Assembly: GCF_000513095.1 (NCBI RefSeq)
Contig: NZ_BAUT01000026.1
Coordinates: 1 to 49,294 of the forward strand
Direction of reading: 5' to 3'
DNA length: 49,294 bases
From: Halalkalibacter wakoensis JCM 9140
Lineage (GTDB): Bacteria > Bacillota > Bacilli > Bacillales > Bacillaceae_D
The first letter of the stretch is position 1; every line of letters starts with the position of its first letter. Made by a program: the position numbers and the translations under genes. Below are positions 18,436 through 26,073 of the stretch, piece by piece. The notes under the pieces are model-generated. The model searched no databases and was not told the origin of the DNA. It was given only the letters and a program-made list of their open reading frames with translations.

Positions 18436-18834
18436 ATGAGGAAAATGATCGTTTTGCTCATGCTTGGGACGCTCGTAGGTGCAGGAGTTCTAGCCTATTT
18501 GTACTTCACTGATAATGAAACAACAGAATTAGATTCCCTTCAGGATCGTGTTTTGCACACAGAATCCGTGATCGTTACGTTACAGGATTCTAGCTATCTG
18601 CAAATGACCATAAGCATTGAAACCGATTCACCTGCCACGAAACAAAAGTTAGAAGAAGCCTATCCTTTGGTCGAAAATGCTATGATTCATTCTTTAAGTG
18701 TACTTGAGAGGGAAGAGATTCAACGTGAAAATGGAGTTGCGATGATGGAGTCAGCTTTATTAGAAGAGTTTCAAGAGCTCCTGGAAGAAGGGGAAGTGAA
18801 GCAAGTGTATGTGACGGAGAAGGTTTTGCAGTAA
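18436..18834 (+). CDS. FliL-like protein 1
   Basis: A 132-residue inner-membrane protein with one N-terminal membrane segment (about 4-24) and a FliL-like outside domain. It shows LQDSSYLQMTISIETDSP, a helical KLEEAYPLVENAMIHSLS stretch and the family-type end GEVKQVYVTEKVLQ. FliL proteins ring the stator and help torque or stator stability. The core fliL normally sits with fliM/fliY elsewhere, so this looks like an extra copy. The ATG at 18436 follows aaaggaagg. Controlled by riboswitch 1, monocistronic, and 45-50% similar by eye to the copy at 24842. Confidence 0.85.
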   Translation: MRKMIVLLMLGTLVGAGVLAYLYFTDNETTELDSLQDRVLHTESVIVTLQDSSYLQMTISIETDSPATKQKLEEAYPLVENAMIHSLSVLEREEIQRENGVAMMESALLEEFQELLEEGEVKQVYVTEKVLQ

Positions 18835-18884
18835 AGGAAAGAATGTTGATGAGACGAGGTAACCATGATAAAAACCTTAGAACG

Positions 18885-18924
18885 AAAAAGCCGCATTGGA
18901 AGTCGGTCCAATGCGGCTTTTTCT
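18885..18924 (+). terminator. Intrinsic terminator after FliL-like gene 1
   Basis: A perfect 15-bp stem (aaaaagccgcattgg and its complement) with a T run. Confidence 0.88.
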
Positions 18925-18961
18925 ATTCGTTGTTTTCTGAGTTGTGTGTTCTATCCGTGTT

Positions 18962-19091
18962 CGTTCCATTGCGCTGCAGCCACTCGCTTTCCGCGGGGAG
19001 GTGCCGAGCCTCCTCGGCTGCGCCAGAGGTGTCTCGGCCCTACCTCTATTTCCCGCAGGAGTCGAGTGGCTTCCGCTCCATTTCACTATGA
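18962..19091 (-). repeat. GC-rich hairpin repeat, family 1
   Basis: Full reverse copy, preceded by the same gttgtgtgttctat flank as the copy at 13979 and followed by the same gaggaaaaactttttgtca tail. Confidence 0.88.
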
Positions 19092-19141
19092 GGAAAAACT
19101 TTTTGTCATAGCGACACACATTACACTACAGTCATAAAGCC

Positions 19142-19507
19142 TCGTCTTTAAGGCGAAGCCTTGTAAATTTGGTTAGTGAACTTAGATCAATAACCGATTC
19201 ATCAGGTGCCATATTGAGAAAATATTTAAATGACATATCGTATTTAGAACGTTCAACTAAATCGACATACGATAAGTGATAAATAACTTTTAGTAATAGA
19301 TATTTGAACATACGAACAGGCGGAAGGGCATCCCGACCATTATCAAGGCAATAATTTTATTTTATCTCTTTTACTATGAATGAAAAATCAACAATTTCAT
19401 TGATCTGACGAAGCATATTATCTTTAGGGACAACCCGTTCATAAATTCCCATGTATGGACTGAGTGTTATGGTTTCTTCATTTGATATCACTAGATTCAC
19501 CTACATC
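19142..19507 (-). pseudogene. Remnant of an IS1182-family transposase (N-terminal part)
   Basis: The complement strand reads YMGIYERVVPKDNMLRQINE, then VDFSFIVKEIK, a stop, YCLDNGRDALPPVRMFKYLL, VERSKYDMSFKYFLNMAPDE and SSLTKFTRLRLKDE. This order and wording are those of the N-terminal domain of IS1182-type transposases. There is an internal stop, no start with a ribosome site, and the catalytic domain is missing. The family assignment is from memory of these motifs. Confidence 0.75.
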
Positions 19508-19671
19508 TATGTAATACCTAAATGATAAAATAAAATGACCGTTAAATGTTTGATGAAACTAAAACTTCAGACTGTAGCCAAAAGGCCTTTGAGTTTCATT
19601 TCTCAAAGGCTCTTTTACGCTATTTTCTTTTGAGTGTTTAAGAGTAGGGAATTTCTAGCTTTCCTCTCAAT

Positions 19672-19812
19672 AAAGCGGACGGGATGGGAGGGCCGACTCC
19701 TGCAGGAGGGAAGGGCAGGTTGAAATCCACCGGCGCAGCCGGTTAGTTCAACGCCCGCCTGCAGGTGCGTGCCCCCCATCCCGGGAGCGAATTCGATGCA
19801 CTTATTTACGCC
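19672..19812. repeat. Hairpin repeat, family 2, copy B
   Basis: Almost identical to 14785-14925 and of the same length. It sits between the IS1182 remnant and a partial family 1 repeat. Confidence 0.88.
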
Positions 19813-19849
19813 ATTCTCTCTTTAATCACAAAGATTAGAGGGCTTTTTC

Positions 19850-19909
19850 AGTGGCCTCCCTCTATTTCCCCTCAGGAGTCGAGTGACTTCCGCTCCATTA
19901 CACTATGAG
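19850..19909 (-). repeat. GC-rich hairpin repeat, family 1, partial copy
   Basis: Only the outer third remains (ctctatttcccctcaggagtcgag to cactatgag), with the usual aaacccttttgtcacagc tail. The 1.1-kb gap between the FliL-like gene and the next receptor gene thus holds only repeats and an IS remnant. Confidence 0.82.
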
Positions 19910-19966
19910 AAAACCCTTTTGTCACAGCAGCAAACTTTACTAAAAGATTTATTTATAATCTATATG

Positions 19967-21724
19967 TTAAACCGTAAATTTCCGAACCGTCTCCTGTAGC
20001 TCTTCTGCCATTCGTGATAGCATTTCTGCGGATGCGGAGATTTCTTCCATTGTTGCGGTTTGTTCTTCTGCTGATGCAGCAACTTCTTGGGAATACGAAG
20101 AGGCATTTTCAGCAATGGCTGATGCTTCTTTTATGGATTCAAGCATAGTCGCCGTTCCCATCGCAATTTTCTGTACAGCAATCGAAACTTCATCAATTTG
20201 TGTATAAATATCATTGATGGATGTGGATATTTCTTTAAACTCCGAACCAGCTTCCGTCGCATACGTGAGACCTTGTTTCACCGTCTCACTGCCCTCCGCC
20301 ATGGAAGAAACAGAAAGAGAAATATCATTTTGAATATCTTGAATCAATACGCTAATTTGACCTGCTGATTGATTGGACTGCTCGGCTAATTTTCGCACTT
20401 CGTCTGCTACAACGGCAAACCCTTTTCCGTGTTCACCCGCTCTTGCAGCTTCTATCGCAGCATTTAATGCTAGTAGATTTGTTTGATCAGAGACAGCTGT
20501 GATTAGTGAAACAATGCTTCCAATTTCGTTAGACTTATCTTCTAAACTAGAAATCACCGTTGATGTTTGGGTTGTTTGCTCATTAATCGCGTTCATTTGG
20601 CTAACCGTTTTCTCGACAATTTGTAAACCATTGATCGATTTTTGCTTCGCTAAATCAGTTGCCTCTGTAACAGAAAAGATGTGCATCGCAATTTCTTCGA
20701 CACCTTTTGAAATCTCATCTGCTGATTCATTGGCACTGCTCGTACGTTCTACTTGAGTTTCTGCACCGGAAGCAACAGATTGAATGGACTCTGTAATTTG
20801 GTCCGTTGCTTTTGCAGATTCGTTAGCACTAGCGTTTAACTGCTCGGATGATGAAGCCACTTGCTCTGAGTTTGCTTGGATTTGAGAGATCATGACTCGT
20901 AGGTTGTCGGTCATTTGGTTAAATGAATCATTTAACGTCGCGATTTCGTCATTTGATTTAACATTAACTTTCGGGATGGTTAAGTTTCCTGCAGCGACTT
21001 GTTTCGCTGCTTCACCGATTTTACTAATAGGTTTTGAAATTAAGTTTGAAATGAAAATACCACAACCAATTGCAATAAGGAATGCTAGTAAACTAACAAC
21101 AACTGCAACGACGGCAGCTTGCTGAGCTAATTGATCGGCTTCCGTATAGGTTTGTTCAAGGATCCCTGAGAGGAGCTCATTCAGTTCAATTGACCGTTCT
21201 CTCATTTCACTACTAACTGGAATAACATTTCTCTGTGACGTTTCAATCGCATGGTCCATCGAAGCTTGTGCAAGACTAACACTTCTTGTTGACTCACTTA
21301 AAAAAGTTCGATTAAGTGCTTGTAACGCGTTAAAATGTTCCACAACATCTTCTCTAGTAGCTAAATCAATCGCCTCTACTATCAACGTATTAACTTCATC
21401 GTTTTGAGCATGAATGTCTTCTACAAAAGTAGGATCACCGTATAATAAAAATCCCCTTAAATCGCTCACTTGATTGCTAATAGATGAATCAATATTCTGA
21501 CTAATTAATTGCAGTTCTGTGACTGTCTCAATTAAGTAAGTAAAAGACCTGTCCATCTGTTTAATATTGTAATAAGAAACCGCACTCGCTATTCCAAACA
21601 AAATAGAAACGAGAAGGAAACTTCCAAGTAGTTTTTTTCGTAAACTAAGTTTCATTGCTAGTTTTGTTGGCTTTGTTTTCTTGCTGACAGTTTTCTTCTG
21701 TTTCTCTTTCTTTCTTCGCTTCAT
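19967..21724 (-). CDS. Methyl-accepting chemotaxis protein (helical-bundle type)
   Basis: Chemoreceptor of 585 residues. A very basic N-terminal tail (about residues 1-30, many K and R) precedes the first membrane segment (about 34-51). The outside part (52-205) is all-helical, like a four-helix-bundle or CHASE3 sensor. A second membrane segment (about 206-232), a HAMP domain and a signalling domain with [20 protein letters not shown] follow. It lies 36 bases behind the CheX-like gene, so both are probably under riboswitch 3. Ligand unknown. Confidence 0.92.
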   Translation of the reverse strand: MKRRKKEKQKKTVSKKTKPTKLAMKLSLRKKLLGSFLLVSILFGIASAVSYYNIKQMDRSFTYLIETVTELQLISQNIDSSISNQVSDLRGFLLYGDPTFVEDIHAQNDEVNTLIVEAIDLATREDVVEHFNALQALNRTFLSESTRSVSLAQASMDHAIETSQRNVIPVSSEMRERSIELNELLSGILEQTYTEADQLAQQAAVVAVVVSLLAFLIAIGCGIFISNLISKPISKIGEAAKQVAAGNLTIPKVNVKSNDEIATLNDSFNQMTDNLRVMISQIQANSEQVASSSEQLNASANESAKATDQITESIQSVASGAETQVERTSSANESADEISKGVEEIAMHIFSVTEATDLAKQKSINGLQIVEKTVSQMNAINEQTTQTSTVISSLEDKSNEIGSIVSLITAVSDQTNLLALNAAIEAARAGEHGKGFAVVADEVRKLAEQSNQSAGQISVLIQDIQNDISLSVSSMAEGSETVKQGLTYATEAGSEFKEISTSINDIYTQIDEVSIAVQKIAMGTATMLESIKEASAIAENASSYSQEVAASAEEQTATMEEISASAEMLSRMAEELQETVRKFTV

Positions 21725-21760
21725 GTTCTTCCTCCATAAAAGTTTCTTTATATAAATGTA

Positions 21761-22207
21761 CTAGTTCTCTAGTAATAAGTAAATGGTCATTTCTCCAACG
21801 TCTGGAAAAGAAATAGGGATACTCATTGCCTTTTGATAAGCAGCAAAACGAAATACTTCCTGCAAAACAGTTGGCGCTGTAATATCTGTCATTAATCCAT
21901 ATTCAACAATAATTGTTGAAAAACTACCTGCCACCATGTTTCCTAGTTCTCCAATGAAGGATTGTAACATCTCACCTTCAAGAGGCATCCCAAACATTGA
22001 ATGGCCAATCGAAGCAAAAACAGAAGTTTCACCGCTTATTAAAAGTTTTCCCGTCATCTCACCTGTAAGACTAATCACTACACCCGAATCTACAGTGATA
22101 GTTTCCTGCAGCATTAGAGGACTAGAGTAATTCAATGAAATTGGAACAACGCTTTTCATAGACGTCACAACACCTTGAATCAAATCTTTAGTTTCTAAAT
22201 TGATCAT
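21761..22207 (-). CDS. CheX-like chemotaxis phosphatase
   Basis: A 148-residue CheX/CheC-type protein. The catalytic ExxN of this family is seen in GELGNMVAG (E87 and N90), followed by the usual TAPTV segment. CheX enzymes remove phosphate from CheY-P. Some stand-alone CheX-like proteins have other partners, so CheY-P is a likely but unproven target. A strong ribosome site (gaaggaggt) precedes the ATG. First gene behind riboswitch 3, cotranscribed with the receptor gene. Confidence 0.82.
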   Translation of the reverse strand: MINLETKDLIQGVVTSMKSVVPISLNYSSPLMLQETITVDSGVVISLTGEMTGKLLISGETSVFASIGHSMFGMPLEGEMLQSFIGELGNMVAGSFSTIIVEYGLMTDITAPTVLQEVFRFAAYQKAMSIPISFPDVGEMTIYLLLEN

Positions 22208-22239
22208 TTAATCGGACCTCCTTCTCAAAAATTCACACG

Positions 22240-22384
22240 AAAAAAGGCTACTCCAATAAAAGGAATAGCCAAACCGGTTCATGTAAAATAAACTCTTATT
22301 ATTTGGTAGCCAGGCGAACATAGTTTACCCAATACGTTAGTCCCTAGGCTTTGCGTCCTACCCTTTCGAATAGTTTGCCTTTGT
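22240..22384 (-). promoter_or_regulatory. GEMM-I cyclic-dinucleotide riboswitch 3 with terminator
   Basis: On the minus strand the aptamer (22384-22304) reads aaaggcaaac, cgaaag, aggacgcaaagcctagggactaa, a hairpin, then gcctggctacc. An intrinsic terminator follows at 22270-22240: the stem ggctattcc with ggagtagcc and a T run. The base before GCAAAC is G, as in classical c-di-GMP aptamers. Controls the cheX-like gene and its receptor gene. Confidence 0.92.
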
Positions 22385-22414
22385 CATTATTTACTTGTAG
22401 AACTATTTGCTTAT

Positions 22415-22443
22415 TATCATATACTGGACAGGGGGAGTAAGCA
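22415..22443 (-). promoter_or_regulatory. SigA-type promoter ahead of riboswitch 3
   Basis: On the minus strand: ttgctt, 17 bases, tatgat, about 30 bases upstream of the aptamer. Confidence 0.55.
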
Positions 22444-22570
22444 ACTAGATTTCGTGAAAAATAACGTTAGAAAAAAGTTGCTAGTGTAAACTTAAATCTT
22501 TTTATATGACTTTTATCATAGGTAATTTTACTCTTTTTTCGTAAAATAAAAAGAAATTTTTGTCGATTAA

Positions 22571-22598
22571 TTGCACAAAATGGAGTTTTGTGTAAAAT
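22571..22598 (+). promoter_or_regulatory. SigA-type promoter ahead of riboswitch 2
   Basis: ttgcac, 16 bases, taaaat, about 45 bases upstream of the aptamer. Together with the minus-strand promoter it forms a divergent pair of riboswitch-headed units. Confidence 0.6.
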
Positions 22599-22643
22599 AG
22601 GTTGGTATGAACTCACACAATTGAATAGAGTAAGTTTACGAGA

Positions 22644-22752
22644 ATAGCAAACTTGTCGAAAGAGAAGGACGCAAAGCCACGGACCTAAGGGAAAGAACTA
22701 CGGCAGCCGGGTTACCGAAAAAACTGATATTAAGATGGATATCTGTTTTTTT
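22644..22752 (+). promoter_or_regulatory. GEMM-I cyclic-dinucleotide riboswitch 2 with terminator
   Basis: The aptamer (22644-22718) reads atagcaaac, cgaaag, aaggacgcaaagccacggacctaa, a hairpin, then cagccgggttaccg. A terminator follows (22717-22752): aaaaaactgatat pairs with atatctgtttttt apart from one mismatch. The base before GCAAAC is A, as in riboswitch 1. It heads a four-gene unit: the HTH-repeat protein, HD-GYP enzyme, mini YvyF and FliL-like 2. Confidence 0.93.
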
Positions 22753-22815
22753 AAGATGTCCATTTTTAATTGCTGCGATATTTTTTATATCATCAATGTG
22801 TAAGGAGTAAATGCT

Positions 22816-23541
22816 ATGGCTAGAGGAAGAGTAAAACAATATGGACATTTAGAGCGAGAGTGGATTCAACTTTATGAAAATGAAGGACTTACATTCTCAG
22901 CTATTGGACAGATGTATCATGTTCAGACAGAAACTGTGTCAAAGTATATTAAAGAAAAGATAAAAAAACGAACTCGAAGCCCTTTTAGTGAAAAAGAAAT
23001 AGGAAAATGGGTACGAGCCTATCGAAGAGGAAAAACCTTTGCTGAGATTGCTAGGAAACATAAAGTTAGTGAAACAACTGTGAAGACAAATGTATACAAA
23101 GAAATTCAACCTGCTATTCAGGAATTGAAAAGGACGTGGGTTTCTTTATATAAAAAAGGCAAGTGTTTAAATACGATCGGTAGTGACTTTCATTTTCACC
23201 CAAAGATTGTTTTAAATACAATTAAAGATGAAGTCGATTTAGTCACCCAAAATCCCCAAAACGTGTACGAGCCTTTTATTCAAGAGTGGGTAAATCTATA
23301 TAATCAAGGATTATCTTTTCAATACATTGCTAAAAAATATGATGTAAGTGCGAACACGGTTTACAGAAACATCAAAGATCATGTTACTGTAAGAAGCAAG
23401 AAAACGTCTACAGGAACAATCAAAAAGATGGTTCCTAAGTGGAAACAGCTTTATTTTGAAAATGGGAAAACCCTTCAAGAAATAAGCCAATGTTATGAAG
23501 TATCCGTATCAACTATAAGCAAGTATTTGAAAGAGAAATAA
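22816..23541 (+). CDS. Protein of five tandem helix-turn-helix modules
   Basis: A 241-residue basic protein that I cannot place in a named family. It consists of five like modules at about 13-48, 60-96, 103-140, 152-190 and 203-241. Each has the pattern W-x-x-x-Y, a G, then a hydrophobic-x-I turn, V-S and T-V, as in VNLYNQGLSFQYIAKKYDVS followed by ANTVYRNIK. This resembles the homeodomain-like helix-turn-helix of resolvases and sigma region 4. Module 3 is the most diverged. No signalling or catalytic domain is attached. It probably binds DNA along a long site. First gene behind riboswitch 2, 18 bases before the HD-GYP gene. The ribosome site is aaggag. Confidence 0.85.
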   Translation: MARGRVKQYGHLEREWIQLYENEGLTFSAIGQMYHVQTETVSKYIKEKIKKRTRSPFSEKEIGKWVRAYRRGKTFAEIARKHKVSETTVKTNVYKEIQPAIQELKRTWVSLYKKGKCLNTIGSDFHFHPKIVLNTIKDEVDLVTQNPQNVYEPFIQEWVNLYNQGLSFQYIAKKYDVSANTVYRNIKDHVTVRSKKTSTGTIKKMVPKWKQLYFENGKTLQEISQCYEVSVSTISKYLKEK

Positions 23542-23559
23542 ATTAAATGGGGTGAATGA

Positions 23560-24582
23560 ATGAGAATGATTCATATCGAACAGTACAATGAGCGTACGAT
23601 GCAGTTAGCAAAACCTGTTTATGATGGGAAACGAAGAGTCTTGCTAGGAGCAGGTCATATCGTTCACCCGAAATATAAAGAGAAGCTCATTGATATTGGA
23701 ATTAACTATTTATTTATAGAGGATTCAAAATCACGTGGAATTTCGTTAGAAGAAATGATGGATATGCCAACTTGGTTAGATATCATTACAATGACTGAGA
23801 ATGCGTACAAAGCATTAGAAATGAAGCAATCTTTCCCATTAGTTGATATCCAAAAAGCAGTAAAAGCATTAATCGCTGAAGTTCAAAAGCGGAATGCAAT
23901 CATGTTGATTCCAACAAAAGCTGTTGACCAAAGCTTAACGTTATATGCTCATGTCGTTAATGTAACGTTGATAGCCTTGCAAATTGGGAAAAAGATGGGC
24001 TATACGTATACACAGCTGAACAACTTAGGGATTGGTTGTTTGTTACATGACGTTGGTAAAACAAGAACATCAAATAGTCAAGATCATCCGGAGATAGGAT
24101 TTAATCTTATCAGGAATCAGAGGGAGATCAACTTAACATCTGCCCATGTTGCCTATCAACATCATGAAACGATTGATGGAAAAGGGTTTCCAAGAGGTCT
24201 TGTTGGAGATCAGATTTTAGAATTTGCCCAAATCTGCAGCCTTGCAAATGATTATGACCACTTGACCTCAAAAGAAGGGGTCATGCCACACGAGGCAATT
24301 GAGCAAATCATGACATTTTCAGAGAAAAAATACAAACATTCCATTGTACTAGCTTTTAGTCAAGGAATTATTAGCTATCCTCCCGGAACAAATGTCCAAT
24401 TAAACATCGGAAGTAAAGGGAAAGGGATTGTAACAAGAATTGAATCGAATCCGCACCGCCCAGTTGTTCGTCTCCACGAGTTAAACAAAGAAGTTAACTT
24501 AAATAACCAACCAACGATTCTAATAGAGTCCATTATAGAGGAAGAAAGCAACATAACTAAACGAGAGATGAAAGATAGTTAA
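23560..24582 (+). CDS. HD-GYP domain cyclic-dinucleotide phosphodiesterase
   Basis: A 340-residue cytoplasmic enzyme. An N-terminal domain (about 1-85) of the type often found before HD-GYP domains is followed by the HD-GYP core. The metal-binding HD is in LLHDVGK (about 161-167) and the signature is HHETIDGKGFP (about 201-211), with F for Y in GYP. A short C-terminal beta part (about 280-330) follows. HD-GYP enzymes hydrolyse c-di-GMP, and some prefer cyclic AMP-GMP. Being under a GEMM-I riboswitch it may form a feedback loop. No membrane segment. Confidence 0.9.
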   Translation: MRMIHIEQYNERTMQLAKPVYDGKRRVLLGAGHIVHPKYKEKLIDIGINYLFIEDSKSRGISLEEMMDMPTWLDIITMTENAYKALEMKQSFPLVDIQKAVKALIAEVQKRNAIMLIPTKAVDQSLTLYAHVVNVTLIALQIGKKMGYTYTQLNNLGIGCLLHDVGKTRTSNSQDHPEIGFNLIRNQREINLTSAHVAYQHHETIDGKGFPRGLVGDQILEFAQICSLANDYDHLTSKEGVMPHEAIEQIMTFSEKKYKHSIVLAFSQGIISYPPGTNVQLNIGSKGKGIVTRIESNPHRPVVRLHELNKEVNLNNQPTILIESIIEEESNITKREMKDS

Positions 24583-24603
24583 AAAACGGAAGGAGCTTTA
24601 CCT

Positions 24604-24815
24604 ATGACCGTAAAAAATTGCCCAGAATGTAATCAGATCTTCGTGAAAAAGCAATATGATGTTTGTTCTGATTGCTATCAGCAAGATTTGGCTAACTTTC
24701 AAAAAGTAAGAGCTGTATAAGAGAAACCCCTTCTATAACTATAAAAAACATTTCAGAGACAGTACCTATATCGATGGACACATTGCTACGTTGGAAACGG
24801 AACGGTAGAATCTGA
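24604..24815 (+). CDS. Mini YvyF-like zinc-ribbon protein, frame broken
   Basis: The first frame (24604-24720) gives 38 residues with NCPECNQ and CSDCYQQ, matching the N-terminal zinc ribbon of YvyF. After FQKVRAV the frame stops, but one base out of phase the sequence continues IRETPSITIKNISET, then VPISMDTLLRWKRNGRI and a stop at 24815. That lines up with the helix-turn-helix-like part of YvyF and with the complete 75-residue protein at 44391. One base seems missing near 24718. The restored protein is about 70 residues. The ribosome site is ggaaggag. Third gene of the riboswitch 2 unit. Confidence 0.75.
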
Positions 24816-24841
24816 AAAATCTATAAGCGAAGGAAGATCGT

Positions 24842-25246
24842 ATGCAAAAGGTTATTATGATTACGTTAGCGGCACTTGTGATTGGCTTATCAGGGGCTGT
24901 TTATTATTTACTGAATGATTCATCTTCAACCTCTAATGATTTAGCTACATTAGAAGATCGGGTACTACATACGGAACCAATGGTCATTTCAATCCAAAAT
25001 CGTTCGCACCTACAAGTATCGTTAGCAATCGAAACCGATTCAAAAAAGAGTAAATCTGAACTACGGAATGCCTACCCTCTTATTGAAAATAAAATGATCC
25101 ATTCTCTTTCTGCATTAGAAAAACAGGATATTCAAAATGAAAATGGAATTGAACTGATTGAAAAGACCATTATTGCGAGCATTAGCCCACTATTACCAAC
25201 TGGAGAAGTGAAAAAGGTCTATGTGACAGGGAAGGTTTTACAGTAA
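24842..25246 (+). CDS. FliL-like protein 2
   Basis: A 134-residue membrane protein with an N-terminal segment (about 4-24) and a FliL-like outside domain (RSHLQVSLAIETDSKK, then YPLIENKMIHSLSALEKQDI and the end GEVKKVYVTGKVLQ). It is a clear paralog of the protein at 18436, sharing the unusual LEDRVLHTE linker after the membrane segment. Last gene of the riboswitch 2 unit and convergent with motB-motA. The ribosome site is gaaggaag. Confidence 0.85.
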   Translation: MQKVIMITLAALVIGLSGAVYYLLNDSSSTSNDLATLEDRVLHTEPMVISIQNRSHLQVSLAIETDSKKSKSELRNAYPLIENKMIHSLSALEKQDIQNENGIELIEKTIIASISPLLPTGEVKKVYVTGKVLQ

Positions 25247-25295
25247 GGTGGAACGCGCTCGATTCAAAAGAGGTTCCCTCATTAAAAACGAAATC

Positions 25296-25331
25296 AAAAA
25301 GGGAAGAATTCAATCGAATTCTTCCCTTTTT
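25296..25331. terminator. Bidirectional terminator between fliL-like 2 and motB
   Basis: A perfect 16-bp stem (aaaaagggaagaattc and its complement) with a 4-base loop; A and T runs at both sides suit both directions. Confidence 0.92.
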
Positions 25332-25332
25332 G

Positions 25333-26073
25333 CTAGTCTAACTTATAGTTTGGCAAAATAAGAACTTCCACACGACGGTTCTGGCTTCTGCCTTCTGCCG
25401 TCTCATTCGTCGTTACAGGATGATATTCCCCGTAACCAGTAGCACTTAAATTTTTTGGATTTAACTCGCCATTTTCCATCAATAGTTTCATGAAATTCAA
25501 CGCCCTGTGAGCACTTAAATCCCAGTTTGAACGAAAATCAGCGTTATGGATCGGGACATTATCTGTATGACCAGCAACGACTATGTTTCGAGGGGGCTCT
25601 GTTACTAACAATTCAGAGACCTTTTCAGCTAATTCCCGTGCATTTGAACGTACATTCGCACTTCCAGAATGAAATAAGGCGTTATCCAAAATCGTTAAAA
25701 GCAATCCGTCTTCAGAGAGTTTCGTCGCGATCTCAGATTCAAGGTTTTGATCCAAAATATATTGGTCAAATTCACTTTGCAATTGAAGCAGATCGTGATG
25801 CTCTTTTTGACGTAAATCATTTTGATCGGACATCTCTGAATCATTTTGACTTCTATCAGGTATCGGGACAGGAGCGGAGCCCTCTAAGATCCCGCTTCCA
25901 CCTTGAAAGTTCTCATTAAATACAACCATCATTTGTTGATATTTCTCAGCATCAACCGAACTTACCGCAAATAACACAATGAAAAGAGCAAGTAACAACG
26001 TTAGCATATCAGCATAAGGGATTAACCATGATTCATCGACATGGTCTTCATGATGTTTCTTTTTCCTAGCCAT
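25333..26073 (-). CDS. motB: MotB stator subunit
   Basis: Peptidoglycan-anchored stator protein, 246 residues. The basic N terminus MARKKKHHED is followed by one membrane segment with the ion-binding aspartate in PYADMLTLLLALFIVL. A linker and an OmpA-type wall-binding domain follow (NIVVAGHTDNVPI, and GRSQNRRVEVLILP at the end). The sequence is closest to B. subtilis MotB, a proton type, rather than MotS; ion choice cannot be decided by eye. I chose the ATG at 26073 over a GTG two codons earlier because of aaggagaga. It overlaps motA by eight bases. Confidence 0.94.
   Translation of the reverse strand: MARKKKHHEDHVDESWLIPYADMLTLLLALFIVLFAVSSVDAEKYQQMMVVFNENFQGGSGILEGSAPVPIPDRSQNDSEMSDQNDLRQKEHHDLLQLQSEFDQYILDQNLESEIATKLSEDGLLLTILDNALFHSGSANVRSNARELAEKVSELLVTEPPRNIVVAGHTDNVPIHNADFRSNWDLSAHRALNFMKLLMENGELNPKNLSATGYGEYHPVTTNETAEGRSQNRRVEVLILPNYKLD

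Noticed and set aside
18843-19137. Small open frames on both strands after fliL-like 1
   Set aside because: Translation of a terminator and a family 1 repeat; no ribosome sites.
22415-22640. Prophage or integron-like structure in the accessory block
   Set aside because: No integrase, attachment-site repeats, phage or cassette genes; the block consists of signalling and motility genes.
23560-24582. Reading the HD-GYP protein as a plain HD nucleotidohydrolase
   Set aside because: The HHE-x-x-DGKGFP signature is specific for HD-GYP.
25527-25919. 130-residue open frame antisense to motB
   Set aside because: motB is unmistakable and the antisense frame has no motifs or ribosome site.
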